A DNA stretch of 64,000 nt from Prado023 sp963700395 (GCA_963700395.1 CAVOXI010000004.1:186001-250000), one strand, 5' to 3'; numbered from the stretch's first letter, positions 44,905 through 54,064 are shown. The notes: generated from the sequence alone by a model not told the origin. Program-made: numbers and translations.

Positions 44905-46005
44905 GTGGCCGGCGAACCGACCGTCGGGCCGGAGCCGCCGTCGCCCACGGACGTGCCGCCGTCGTCCCCCTCCGGGCCGCTGGCCGGCGTGCGGTTCGTC
45001 GAGCTCGGCGGGATCGGTCCGGTGCCGCACGCCGGGATGATGCTCGCCGACCTCGGCGCCACCGGGGTGCGCCTCGACCGTCCGGGGGGCCAGGTCCTGG
45101 GTCACGCCCCGGGACGCGACCCCCTGCTGCGTGGGCGCCCCACCCGGGTGGTCGACCTGCGCTCCGACGAGGGCCGCGCGCAGGCGCTGGGGCTGGTCGC
45201 GGACGCCGATGTGCTCATCGAGGGGTTCCGGCCGGGCGCGGCCGAGCGCCTCGGCCTCGGTCCCCAGGACTGCTGGGCGGTGAACCCGCGACTGGTCTAC
45301 GGTCGGATGACCGGCTGGGGCCAGACCGGGCCCTGGGCCTCGGTCGCCGGACACGACATCAACTACAGCGCGGTGGCCGGTCCGCTGCGGCACACCGCGC
45401 ACGCAGGTGAGCGGCCGGTCATGGCCCTGAACCTGATCGCCGACCACGGAGGCGGGTCCACCTACCTGGTCATGGGCGTCCTCGCTGCGCTGCTCGAGGT
45501 GGCCCGGACCGGTCGTGGCGTCGTGGTGGACGCGGCCATGGTCGACGGTGCCGCAAACCTCATGAGCCTGGTCCACGGGATGCGCGCCCAGGGACTCTGG
45601 CCCAACCCCCCCGGCGGGAACACCCTGGACGGTGGCGCGCCGTTCTATGACACGTACGAGTGCGCCGACGGCCGGTTCGTGGCCGTGGGGGCGCTGGAGC
45701 CCGCCTTCTACGCCGTCCTGATCGAGGGGTTGGGCCTGGACCCGGCCGACCTGCCGGAGCAGTGGGACCCGCGTGGCTGGCCGGTCCTGCGCGAGCACCT
45801 GGCGGGGGCGATATCGAGGCGGACCCGTGACGAGTGGGCCGAGTCCTTCGCCGGCACCGACGCCTGCCTGACGCCCGTGCTGGAGATGAGCGAGGCCCCT
45901 GACCATCCGCAGCTCGCGGCGCGTGGGACGTTCGTGGACGACCCCGGCACCGGTGCCCGGGTGCCCGGCCCCGCGCCACGCTTCGGTCCCCGGAACGACG
46001 CGTAG
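44905..46005 (+). CDS. CaiB/BaiF family CoA-transferase, alpha-methylacyl-CoA racemase type
   Basis: 366 residues from GTG 44905. After a Pro/Ser leader of about 20 residues comes GPLAGVRFVELGGIGPVPHAG, then VYGRMTGWGQTGPWASVAGHDINYSAVAG (given in parts: the GWGQTGP motif and the histidine of AGHDINY), the aspartate in LIADHGGGSTYL and the glutamate region FYDTYECADGRF. These match the His/Asp/Glu set of mycobacterial MCR, which inverts 2-methyl branched acyl-CoAs before beta-oxidation. A true CoA-transferase would carry the catalytic Asp in a different context, so racemase is preferred. Reads intact to its stop immediately before the purine-rich block. Confidence 0.8.
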   Translation: MAGEPTVGPEPPSPTDVPPSSPSGPLAGVRFVELGGIGPVPHAGMMLADLGATGVRLDRPGGQVLGHAPGRDPLLRGRPTRVVDLRSDEGRAQALGLVADADVLIEGFRPGAAERLGLGPQDCWAVNPRLVYGRMTGWGQTGPWASVAGHDINYSAVAGPLRHTAHAGERPVMALNLIADHGGGSTYLVMGVLAALLEVARTGRGVVVDAAMVDGAANLMSLVHGMRAQGLWPNPPGGNTLDGGAPFYDTYECADGRFVAVGALEPAFYAVLIEGLGLDPADLPEQWDPRGWPVLREHLAGAISRRTRDEWAESFAGTDACLTPVLEMSEAPDHPQLAARGTFVDDPGTGARVPGPAPRFGPRNDA

Positions 46006-46509
46006 GCACGAACAAGAAAGGGGAGGAGAAAAGGCAAAGGAAGGAGAGAAAGGAAGGAAAAAAAGAAAAGGAGGAAAGAGGAGGAAAGCGCGGAGAGGAT
46101 GACGGGAGGGAGACAGCGGCCAGGCATAGGGCGAAGGAAGGGGATAAGGGGAAATAGAGGAGGGATAAATGAAATATGGCAGAGGCGGAGCGGGAGAATG
46201 AAGAGAGGGGAAAAGGCAGGGGAGATGGTAATGGGGGAATACAGAAGGGACGCGCTGCAGGGCGTGAGAGGATGACGCGACGATGGGGGACAGAGCGCAA
46301 GGCCCATAACGACCAGCTCGAGGCGGCTGCGGACGCGCGTGTGCCGCGACAGGGTGAGCGTGCGCGCACGGAATGGAGCGGAGACGCGAAGCTGGTGGGG
46401 ATACCGCTGAGGGAGTAGGCGAGATAGCCGCAGGAATTGGATGTGAGAAATAGATGGCATCGCGTGGACGGCGAGAAAGTACTGCGGGTGCATGTGATGG
46501 TGCTGCGAC
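46006..46509. other. anomalous purine-rich, low-GC block without a recognisable gene
   Basis: Starting right after the CaiB-family stop, the + strand becomes almost only A and G for roughly 280 bases (for example AGGAAGGAGAGAAAGGAAGG near 46035), then slowly regains mixed composition to about 46500. The open frames on the minus strand here encode Leu/Phe/Ser/Pro-rich nonsense from the pyrimidine strand. Towards 46500 it runs into remnants of a PAS domain belonging to the frameshifted chemotaxis gene. No promoter, RNA or repeat family is recognised. Low-quality assembled sequence is the simplest reading. Confidence 0.7.
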
Positions 46510-48786
46510 TAAGGACAGGAGTGATGCAGGAGGCAAGCGATCGGCGCCGATGTCGGACTCGATAGCGAGAACAGCCGAACCGCCAGCGGGGTGTATCGCA
46601 TACGTTCAGGTCGCGGTCGAGCAGGATCAGTCCGGAGGTCAGCGAGGCCTGGATGTTCTGCAGGTCGGTGTTGGCCCGGCCGAGCATCTCCCCGGATCGT
46701 GAGCTCGGCGTTCATCGTGGACAGCTCCTCGTTGGACGCCGCAAGCTCCTCGTGGCGGCTGCAGCTCTCCGATGAGGCCTGCAACTCCTCGGCGGAGGCT
46801 GAGCTCCTCGTTGAGGACCCGCAGTGCCTCGTTGGCTTCTCCAGGTCGGCGACCGTGGCCTCGAGGGCGTGCTGGGTCGAGGTCAACTGGTCGATGAACT
46901 CGAGGGGCCAGGCGCTGGACCGTTCCTCCCCATCGCGTGCGTGGCCGTCGTGGCATCGACAGGGGCGAATGAGAGACGGCCAGACCATCCTTGGCCCCGG
47001 GGAGCAGCTGCGCTACGACGTGGACGGGCATCTCTCCGGCCTGGGCGAGCTCGGCCTGGGCAACTCCCTGTATGCCGCGGCGCAGCTGCACCAGGAGGGC
47101 GGTGACCACCGGCCGGGTGCCGGGGCGCAGGAGGCTCTGAGGTAGGGGCTGAACTCGCCGTCCGGGAACCCGCACCACGGGGAGACGTCCGATCAGCTCG
47201 ACCACGGCGTCGTCACCGTCGACCACGATCGCAGGTGGGGCGAACACGCGGATCAGTGCGTCTCGCATGGCCGTCTTGGCATTGCTGGTGGTGGCCGGCG
47301 TCGGGGCGCTGGGCGCCGTGACGCGAGGCGGGGTGGTCACCGCCGGCAGGGCCCGGACAGGGCCGCCGTCCCGCCGCTGGAAGATGTGATGGTTGCTGTC
47401 GAGGCCCGCGAAGTACCGGTCGTCCCGGCGAGGCGCTCGGAATCCCCAGCATCAGCAGGCCGGCGGGGCGAGCGCGAAGTGGCACAGCCGGAGCACCCGA
47501 TCCCGCAGCTGCGGCTGCAGGTAGATCATCGTGTTGCGCAGGCTTATCAGGTCGATGTTGGGGAACGGGGGGTCGTAGGCGACGTTGTGCCGGGCGAACA
47601 CCACCGACTCCCGCAGCTCCCGGGACACCTCCCACCCGCCGTCAGCCTCGCTCAGCCAGTGGTCCCGGTACCCCTCCGGGATCGCTCCCACCGACTCCGG
47701 CGAGTAGAGCCCACGTCGGGCGGTGTCCAAGGAGGCCTCGTTGAGGTCCGTCGCGTAGACCCGCAGCTGTCCGCCAAGATCCACCGGGTCGCCCAGCGCG
47801 GCGGCACAGATCATGGCCGCCGTGTAGGCCTCCTCACCTGTGGCGCACCCGGGAACCCACACCCGCAGACTGGCGTCCTCCTTCTGCGCGTGACTCGCGG
47901 CGAGCAGCTCGGCCAGGGCTGCCCACGCGCCTGGTTCGCGGAAGAACGAGGTGACGGTGACGAGCAGGGCCTGCGCCAGCGCCTGCGCCTCCCGGGGGTT
48001 GGCACCCACCTCAAGACGGTAGGCACCGATGTCCGCTATGCCAGTGGTGGCCCGGCGACGGGCGATCTGCCGCTCGATGGTGGGGCGCTTGTACCCGGAG
48101 AAGTCGATGCCCGTGGCGCCCCTGAGCGCTGCGACGACGCCGGCGTTCTCGTCGGCCTGCGCCAGGTGCTGCGCTGCGCCCGCGCCCTGCTCGGGATTCA
48201 GGACCAGTGCTGGCCCGATCAGCTGCGGGTCCAGCACGAGCGTGACGGTCCCGGAGTCGATGGCTGCCTGAGGCATGGCCGCGAACCCGGATGTCGCCGG
48301 TGTCTCGGCGATCACCAGCCCCCCGGCCGCCGCGACCGCCACTGCCCCGGTCGTGCCATCGGCGCCGGTGCCGGACAGGATCACCGCCGCGGACCGCGGA
48401 CCCCACGACTCGGCCAACGACGTCAAGAGCGTGTCGATACATGGGCTGGGGCCCTCCGATGCGCCCGGCGAGACCACGCCGACCCGATCACCGGCGACCG
48501 TGACATCAGAGTTCGACTGGGCGATCACCACGAGACCGGGGCGCAGGACCATCCCGTCGGTGGCGAACACCACCTTCAGGTCCGTCTCCCGGGCCAGCAG
48601 CTCGACGAGATGGCTGTCCTGGTCCGGTGACATGTGCTGGGCAACCACGTAGGCGATCGGCTGTCCGATCGGAAGGCCCCGCAATAGGTCCTGCAACGCG
48701 GCGATACCCCCCGCCGACGACCCGACACCCACGACACGGCTCAGGATTCCCGCCTGCGGGGCAGCCACCGGCACCTCACCCGCCAT
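46510..48786 (-). pseudogene. CheB-CheR-coiled-coil-PAS fusion protein, heavily frameshifted
   Basis: ATG 48786 follows GGAAGGA by eight bases. About 440 residues read cleanly: a CheB methylesterase domain (GVGSSAGGIAALQDLL with the nucleophilic serine, VVAQHMSPDQDSHL, ILSGTGADGTTGA) with no receiver domain, then CheR (FREPGAWAAL, VWVPGCATGEEAYTAAM, YATDLNEASLDTARRG, LRNTMIYLQPQLRDRVLRL). The frame breaks at about 47455. Beyond it, pieces in all three frames still recall the family: GLLMLG, RYFAGLDSNHHIFQRRDGG, DALIRVFAPPAIVVDGDD, a coiled coil (HEELAASNEELSTMNAELTI) and a PAS start (DLQNIQASLTSGLILLDRDL). Damage increases towards the purine-rich block. Intact homologues are hybrid chemotaxis-type sensory proteins. 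Either truly decaying or badly assembled. Confidence 0.75.
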
Positions 48787-48956
48787 CTGATACGTCCTTC
48801 CCCCAACGGGGACACACCCCCACCGGCATGCCGCGCTGCAGGACATCCGTGGCTTCCGACCGGAGCGACACACCAATCAGCGCTCCTCGGCGCCTTCACT
48901 GTAGACCTACATCAGTTGGGCAAGCGAGTGGCCGTTCGACCGAATGGGAGGGACAC

Positions 48957-48993
48957 GCGACCATGGTCCCTATCGGGTGCCGGGCGGTACGGT
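48957..48993 (+). promoter_or_regulatory. DosR-box-like site and -10 element upstream of the universal stress protein gene
   Basis: GCGAC-CATG-GTCCC at 48957-48970 matches the DosR core (GGGAC-N4-GTCCC) with one mismatch. A -10 hexamer TACGGT (48988-48993) lies 17 bases after it, so the box covers the -35 position, the arrangement of DosR-activated mycobacterial promoters. Universal stress genes are classic DosR targets. A second such core precedes pflB. Confidence 0.45.
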
Positions 48994-49063
48994 GATGATG
49001 GAAGTGACGGAGCGTATCCCGCGGTGGTCGCTGGGACAGCGCACCGCCCAGGAGTGATGTGTG

Positions 49064-49942
49064 ATGACCACGTCCACGCAGATCGTTGTCGGGTTCGACG
49101 GTTCGCCCGACTCGCGGGCAGCGCTCGACTGGGCGGTCCGGGAGGCGGCCTCGCGCCGCCTGGGCATCCGGGTGGTCCACTGCGAGCCTGACATGGCGGC
49201 CTGGGACGGTGCGGCAGCGACGATGTCGGGAGCGCCGGTGATCCCCACCCCCCTGCCCCACGACGAGGGCACGCTGGTCGCGCAGGCGGCCGACATCGTG
49301 GCGCAGGCCGGTGTGCCCGTGGAGACCGTGTCGGTGGTCGGTTCCGTCGCCGGAGTCCTCGTCGAGCACAGCCGGACGGCCGAGATGACCGTGATCGGCT
49401 CGCGTGGGCACGGGTCGATCTCCTCAGCGATCCTCGGCTCAACCGTGTCCCACGTGGCCTCCCACGCGCACTGCCCCGTGATCGTCATCCGGGCGCAGGG
49501 AGCCCCCGACGGTCCGGTGGTGGTCGGGGTGGACGGCTCGCCCGAGTCCGAGGAGCTCGTCGGCTGGGCCATCGAGCATGCCTCGCGGCACGGCCTGCCG
49601 CTCGAGGTCGTGCACTGCTACGCCATCCCCGTCTACCCGGGGGTCGTGCCCTACGTTCCTCCCGTGGAGATCACCACAGCGACGGCCGGGTTCGAGCAGC
49701 GGGTGACCTCCGAGGTGCTGGCGGGGTGGCGGGAGCGCTACCCCGATGTGGAGATCATCACCACGGTCGCCCACGGCCGGCCAGCTCCGATGCTGGTGGA
49801 GGCCTCCGGCCGGGCGAGCCTGACGGTGGTCGGCTCACATGGCCGCGGAGCCTTCCTGGGGATGCTTCTGGGCTCGACGAGCCAGTCCCTGCTGCACCAC
49901 GCGCAGGGGTCGGTGGCTGTGCTACGACACCGCTCGCGCTGA
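49064..49942 (+). CDS. universal stress protein with two UspA domains
   Basis: 292 residues from ATG 49064 with AGGAG nine bases upstream (a GTG at 49061 is adjacent). Two tandem Usp domains: the first from IVVGFDGSPDSRAALDWAV to VIGSRGHGSISSAILGSTVS, the second from VVVGVDGSPESEELVGWAI to VVGSHGRGAFLGMLLGSTSQ. Both have the ATP-binding G-x2-G-x9-G(S/T) loop, so both could bind nucleotide. Tandem Usps are abundant in hypoxia or dormancy responses of actinobacteria. The promoter carries a DosR-like box. Converges with korB. Confidence 0.9.
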   Translation: MTTSTQIVVGFDGSPDSRAALDWAVREAASRRLGIRVVHCEPDMAAWDGAAATMSGAPVIPTPLPHDEGTLVAQAADIVAQAGVPVETVSVVGSVAGVLVEHSRTAEMTVIGSRGHGSISSAILGSTVSHVASHAHCPVIVIRAQGAPDGPVVVGVDGSPESEELVGWAIEHASRHGLPLEVVHCYAIPVYPGVVPYVPPVEITTATAGFEQRVTSEVLAGWRERYPDVEIITTVAHGRPAPMLVEASGRASLTVVGSHGRGAFLGMLLGSTSQSLLHHAQGSVAVLRHRSR

Positions 49943-50011
49943 CGGGCGGCGTCCGAGCACCGACCGCTCGCGCTGACCCGGCGCCGAGGAGCATGCCCAG
50001 GCGACGGGGGA

Positions 50012-51076
50012 TCAGCCGGGGATGGTCCAGGTGTCGCGACCGGCGATGAGCGTGGCCAGGTCGCCGCGCCCCTTGGATGTGGCGCGCTCAAGCTGGTCAG
50101 CGAGCAGGTGGTCGTAGACCGGCCTCTTGACGTCGCGGAAGACGCCGATGGCGGTGTTCTCCAGCGAGTCGAAGTCGGCCAGCCTCGACAGGGCGAACGC
50201 CGTCGAGGGCTCCACAGCGTGCGCGTCGTGGACCCAGAGGCAGTCGCCCTCGCAGTCGGCGACGTCGTCCACGACGTGCAGGACGCCGTCGGCACGTCGT
50301 GCCACGCCCTTCTGGCCGTTGGCGCCGAAGCGCACGGGCTTGCCGTGCTCGAGGCGGATCAGGTTGTCGTCGCGGACGCCCGGCTCCTTGAGCGGCTCCC
50401 AGGCGCCGTCGTTGAAGATGTTGCAGTTCTGGTAGATCTCGACCAGGGCCGAGCCTTCGTGCGCCGCCGCCTGCCGCAGCACCTCGGTCAGGTGCTTCCG
50501 GTCGGAGTCGATGGTGCGGGCCACGAACGACGCCTCGGCCCCCAGCGCGACGGAGATCGGGTTGAAGGGGTAGTCGATCGAACCCATGGGGGTGGACTTC
50601 GTGACCTTGCCGGCCTCGCTGGTCGGCGAGTACTGGCCCTTGGTGAGCCCGTAGATCCGGTTGTTGAACAGCAGGATCTTGATGTTCACGTTCCGTCGCA
50701 GGGCGTGCAGGAAGTGGTTCGCGCCGATGCTCAGGGCGTCACCGTCGCCCGTGACGACCCAGACCGTCAGGTCCGGACGGGACGTCGACAGGCCGGTGGC
50801 GATCGCCGGCGCGCGGCCGTGGATCGAGTGCATCCCGTAGGTGTCGACGTAGTACGGGAACCGCGACGAGCACCCGATGCCGGAGATGAACACGATGTTC
50901 TCCCGGCGCACCCCCAGCTCGGGCAGGAAGGACTGCACCGCGGCCAGGATCGCGTAGTCCCCGCACCCGGGGCACCAGCGGACCTCCTGGTCGCTCTTGA
51001 AGTCCTTCGCCGACTGCGGGCCGTCGGCCTTGGGCACGAGGCTGAGCGAATGTGAGGCGGTCAGGTCGATGGTCAT
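50012..51076 (-). CDS. korB: 2-oxoacid:ferredoxin oxidoreductase beta subunit (2-oxoglutarate type)
   Basis: 354 residues from ATG 51076, overlapping the alpha gene stop (ATGA). ThDP subunit: VRWCPGCGDYAILAAVQSFL (4Fe-4S/ThDP cysteines), ISGIGCSSRFPYYVDTYG, VVTGDGDALSIGANHFLHAL with the metal-binding Gly-Asp-Gly, and NNRIYGLTKGQYSPTSEAG. Works with KorA to decarboxylate a 2-oxoacid to acyl-CoA and reduce ferredoxin. Length (above 330) and the GLTKGQ region fit actinobacterial 2-oxoglutarate oxidoreductases; pyruvate as substrate is not excluded. Confidence 0.92.
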   Translation of the reverse strand: MTIDLTASHSLSLVPKADGPQSAKDFKSDQEVRWCPGCGDYAILAAVQSFLPELGVRRENIVFISGIGCSSRFPYYVDTYGMHSIHGRAPAIATGLSTSRPDLTVWVVTGDGDALSIGANHFLHALRRNVNIKILLFNNRIYGLTKGQYSPTSEAGKVTKSTPMGSIDYPFNPISVALGAEASFVARTIDSDRKHLTEVLRQAAAHEGSALVEIYQNCNIFNDGAWEPLKEPGVRDDNLIRLEHGKPVRFGANGQKGVARRADGVLHVVDDVADCEGDCLWVHDAHAVEPSTAFALSRLADFDSLENTAIGVFRDVKRPVYDHLLADQLERATSKGRGDLATLIAGRDTWTIPG

Positions 51077-52926
51077 AGCAGCCCCTTGATCTGGTCGGCC
51101 AGCTCGGTGGCCTTGAACGGCAGCCCGCGCACCTGGTTGTAGCCCTGGGCGTCCACCAGGTACTTGGCGCGGATGAGCATGCTCAGCTGCCCGAGGTTCA
51201 TCTCCGGGATGAGGACGCGCTCGTAGGACCGCAGGACGTCCCCGGTGTTGGACGGGAACGGGTTGAGGTGGCGCAGGTGGGCCCGGGCGACCTTGCCGCC
51301 CTCGGAGCGGATGATCCCGCACGCCGCGCCGATGGGGCCGTGGGTCGAGCCCCAGCCCAGGACGAGCACCTCGGCATCGCCGTCCGGGTCGTCGACCTCA
51401 AGGGGCGGGATCGTCCTGGCGATCCCATCCACCTTGGCCTGGCGGGTGCGGACCATGAAGTCGTGGTTGTCGGGGTCGTAGCTGATCGCCCCTGAGCCGT
51501 CGGCCTTCTCGATCCCACCGATCCGGTGCTCGAGGCCCGGGGTCCCGGGGATGGCCCATGGGCGGGCCAGCGTCTCCGGGTCGCGCTTGAACGGCCAGTA
51601 GACCTCCGTCCCGTCATCCAGGGTGTGGTTGAGCTCCGTGGCGAACTCCACGTGCAGGTCGGGGAGGTCCGCGACGTCGGGGACCCGCCACGGCTCCGAG
51701 CCGTTGGCGAGGTACCCGTCGGAGAGCAGCAGGACGGGCGTGCGGTAGGTCAACGCGATCCGCGCGGCCTCGATCGCGGCGTCGAAGCAGTCACTCGGCG
51801 ACTGCGGGGCGACGATCGGCACCGGGGCCTCACCGTTGCGGCCGAACATGGCCTGCAGCAGGTCGGACTGCTCGGTCTTCGTGGGGAGCCCCGTGGAGGG
51901 GCCACCGCGCTGGACGTCGATGACCAGCAGCGGGAGCTCGACGGCTATCGCCAGTCCGATCGTCTCGGACTTCAGGGCGATCCCGGGGCCGGAGGTCGTG
52001 GTCACGGCCAGCGACCCGCCGTAGGCCGCTCCGAGCGCCGCCCCGATGCCGGCGATCTCGTCCTCGAGCTGCAGTGTGCGCACCCCGAACTCCTTGTGCC
52101 GGCTCAGCTCGTGCAGGATGTCGCTGGCCGGCGTGATGGGGTAGGACCCCAGGAACAGCGGGAGCCCGGAGAGCTCCGCCGCGGCGATCAGGCCGTAGGA
52201 CAGGGCGATGTTGCCCGTGATGTTGCGGTAGACCCCCGGGGGCATGACAGCGGGGCTGACCTCGTAGTGGACTGCGAAGTCCTCGGTCGTCTCGCCGTAG
52301 GCCCACCCGGCGTCGAACGCCGCGAGGTTGGCCGCAAGGATCTCGGGCTTCCGTCCGAACTTGGCCTTGAGGAACGCACGGGTCCCCTCGGTCCCGCGTG
52401 AGTACAGCCAGCTGAGCAGGCCCAGGGCGAACATGTTCTTCGCCCGCTCGGCCTCCTTCTTCGTGATGGCGAAGCCCTTGAGGGCCTCGACCGTGAGCGT
52501 GGTGAGGCTGACGGGGTGCACCGCGTAGGACTCGAGGCTGTCGTCGTTGAGGGGGTCGCTGGCGTAGCCGACCTTCTCGATGGCGCGCTTGGTGAACTCG
52601 TCGCTGTTGATGATCAGGTGCCCACCCCGGCGGACGTGGTGCAGGTTGCTCTTCAGGGCGGCGGGGTTCATCGCGATCAGGACGTCGGCGGCGTCGCCGG
52701 GGGTCTGGATCGCGTGGTCGGCGAACTGCAGCTGGAAGGCGCTGACCCCGTGGACCGTCCCCGCTGGTGCCCTGATCTCGGCGGGGAAGTCCGGCAGCGT
52801 GGACAGGTCATTGCCGAAGGACGCGGTCTCGTGGGTGAATCGATCACCGGTGAGCTGCATGCCGTCCCCGGAGTCGCCGGCGAATCGGATGATGACCTTC
52901 TCGAGCGGAACAACCGGCTTGCTCAC
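51073..52926 (-). CDS. korA: 2-oxoacid:ferredoxin oxidoreductase alpha subunit (gamma-alpha fusion)
   Basis: 617 residues from GTG 52926 (MSKPVVPLEK), with AAAGG eight bases upstream; a GTG at 52992 would add 22 residues encoded by a repeated leader. The N-terminal gamma domain starts IIRFAGDSGDGMQLTGDRF; the alpha domain has GNIALSYGLIAAAELSGLPL, YPITPASDILHELSRH, QLEDEIAGIGAALGAAYGG and TTSGPGIALKSETIGLA. The fusion is the actinobacterial KorA architecture, an oxygen-tolerant enzyme that supplies reduced ferredoxin in mycobacteria. Coupled to korB by ATGA. Confidence 0.93.
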   Translation of the reverse strand: MSKPVVPLEKVIIRFAGDSGDGMQLTGDRFTHETASFGNDLSTLPDFPAEIRAPAGTVHGVSAFQLQFADHAIQTPGDAADVLIAMNPAALKSNLHHVRRGGHLIINSDEFTKRAIEKVGYASDPLNDDSLESYAVHPVSLTTLTVEALKGFAITKKEAERAKNMFALGLLSWLYSRGTEGTRAFLKAKFGRKPEILAANLAAFDAGWAYGETTEDFAVHYEVSPAVMPPGVYRNITGNIALSYGLIAAAELSGLPLFLGSYPITPASDILHELSRHKEFGVRTLQLEDEIAGIGAALGAAYGGSLAVTTTSGPGIALKSETIGLAIAVELPLLVIDVQRGGPSTGLPTKTEQSDLLQAMFGRNGEAPVPIVAPQSPSDCFDAAIEAARIALTYRTPVLLLSDGYLANGSEPWRVPDVADLPDLHVEFATELNHTLDDGTEVYWPFKRDPETLARPWAIPGTPGLEHRIGGIEKADGSGAISYDPDNHDFMVRTRQAKVDGIARTIPPLEVDDPDGDAEVLVLGWGSTHGPIGAACGIIRSEGGKVARAHLRHLNPFPSNTGDVLRSYERVLIPEMNLGQLSMLIRAKYLVDAQGYNQVRGLPFKATELADQIKGLL

Positions 52927-52944
52927 GGTCCGTGCCTTTCGCGT

Positions 52945-52992
52945 CCCCCCGGGGACTTCACGCTTCTGGTCCTGCCCCCCCGGGGACTTCAC
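52945..52992. repeat. direct repeat pair in the korA leader
   Basis: The 17-mer CCCCCCGGGGACTTCAC occurs exactly at 52945-52961 and again at 52976-52992, start to start 31 bases, i.e. about three helical turns. On the korA strand each copy reads GTGAAGTCCCCGGGGGG. The spacing and identity suggest a regulator site or a small duplication. The GGGACTT core also resembles half of a DosR box, but the second half is missing. Confidence 0.6.
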
Positions 52993-53127
52993 TGCTGGTT
53001 AGGGTCGGCTTCTGCCGCCATTCTGTCCCATGTCGGTCGCAGGCGCGCCCTCGTACGCCGGGGTGTTGCGCCGGCAGTCCCGGTCATCGGCCGATCGTGG
53101 CCGGCCGTTTGGCCCTAACCTTGGCCC

Positions 53128-53589
53128 GTGACAGGCGGTGCGGTCCAGCGCCGCTGGGTCCAGGTGGGGTCCCAGCGGGTGTCCCTGCACGTCGTGGAGC
53201 TGGGCCTGGCCTGCTGCGGGATCGAGGTCCGTGAGGCACGCCGCGCCGCCGAGCTGCTGGGAGGCGTTGGTCATCCGGTCGGCCCACCGGACCTGCCCTC
53301 CCCGACGGAGCCGCCCTCCCCGGCTGACCTCCACGTCCTCGTGGTGGCCGGGACCGTCACCACGCGCCTCGCGCCAGGGCTGGCCGAGGCCTTCGCCGAA
53401 CTCCCCGAGCCGCGCGCCGTCCTGGCCTTCGGTGCCTGCGCCGCGACCGGGGGTCCGTACTGGGACTCGTACAGCGTCCTGCCGGGCGCCCACGAGGTGG
53501 TGCCGGTGGATGCGTGGGTGCCCGGCTGCCCACCGCGCCCCGAGGACCTGGTCGCCGGCCTGGAGGAGGTGCTGCGTGCACGTGCATGA
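53128..53589 (+). CDS. NuoB-like [4Fe-4S] subunit (second copy)
   Basis: 153 residues from GTG 53128, six bases after TAACCT (53116-53121), so probably leaderless. 20-kDa complex I/hydrogenase small-subunit family: the adjacent cysteines in LACCGIEVREA, FGACAATGGPYWDSY and WVPGCPPRPEDLV, i.e. all four N2-type ligands. Shorter and clearly divergent from NuoB at 25376. Divergent from korA and first of three coupled genes (nuoB-, nuoC-, nuoI-like). Likely an electron-transfer subunit linked to ferredoxin; function not demonstrated. Confidence 0.85.
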   Translation: MTGGAVQRRWVQVGSQRVSLHVVELGLACCGIEVREARRAAELLGGVGHPVGPPDLPSPTEPPSPADLHVLVVAGTVTTRLAPGLAEAFAELPEPRAVLAFGACAATGGPYWDSYSVLPGAHEVVPVDAWVPGCPPRPEDLVAGLEEVLRARA

Positions 53590-54064
53590 GCACACCGTCG
53601 ACAGCACGAAGTGGTTGGCGCACTGTGGCGATCTCGCTGCCGCCGGGGCGACGATGCTCGACATGCTCACTGCCGTGGATGATCCCGGCAACGGGCGGAT
53701 CGAGGTGGTCGTGCACCTCGTGGACGTCGTGAACCGGCAGCGCCACCTCGTGTGGAGCGCCGTGGACCGCGACGAGCCCGTGCTGGACTCGCTGGTCGGG
53801 GTGTACCCGGGAGCGGCATGGCACGAGCGTGAGGTCCACGAGATGTTCGGGGTGCGGTTCACCGGGAACCCCGACCTACGGCCGCTGCTGACCACCGGTG
53901 ACCCGGTCTTCCCACTTCGCCGGACCACCGCGCTCCCGACCCGGCTGGCCACGCCCTGGCCCGGCGCGGCCGAGCCCGCGGACCGCCCAGCCGGGGGCAG
54001 GGTCGCAGCGCGGCCGCGCTCACGTCCCGGGCCCCCCGGAGTGCCGCAGGAGTGGCTGGAGTGA
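53576..54064 (+). CDS. NuoC-like 30-kDa subunit (second copy)
   Basis: 162 residues from GTG 53576, which has GGAGG about six bases upstream inside the preceding gene (14-base overlap). The 30-kDa subunit signature is AWHEREVHEMFGVRFTGNPD. The N-terminal domain (DSTKWLAHCGDLAAAGATML) is short and the C-terminus is a Pro/Arg-rich tail. The genomic nuoC at 25927 is longer and has an added N-terminal region. In complex I-like hydrogenases and Fpo-type complexes this subunit bridges the small and large subunits; no nuoD-like gene accompanies it here. Confidence 0.8.
   Translation: MHVHEHTVDSTKWLAHCGDLAAAGATMLDMLTAVDDPGNGRIEVVVHLVDVVNRQRHLVWSAVDRDEPVLDSLVGVYPGAAWHEREVHEMFGVRFTGNPDLRPLLTTGDPVFPLRRTTALPTRLATPWPGAAEPADRPAGGRVAARPRSRPGPPGVPQEWLE

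Noticed and set aside
45708..46493. Minus-strand frame with Leu/Phe/Ser-rich protein that looks like a membrane protein
   Set aside because: The hydrophobicity comes from reading the pyrimidine strand of the purine-rich block (TTT, CTC, CCT codons); no start signal or family resemblance.
52945..52992. DosR boxes in the korA leader
   Set aside because: Only the GGGACTT half is present in each repeat; the partner half GTCCC at four bases is missing, so I do not call them DosR sites.
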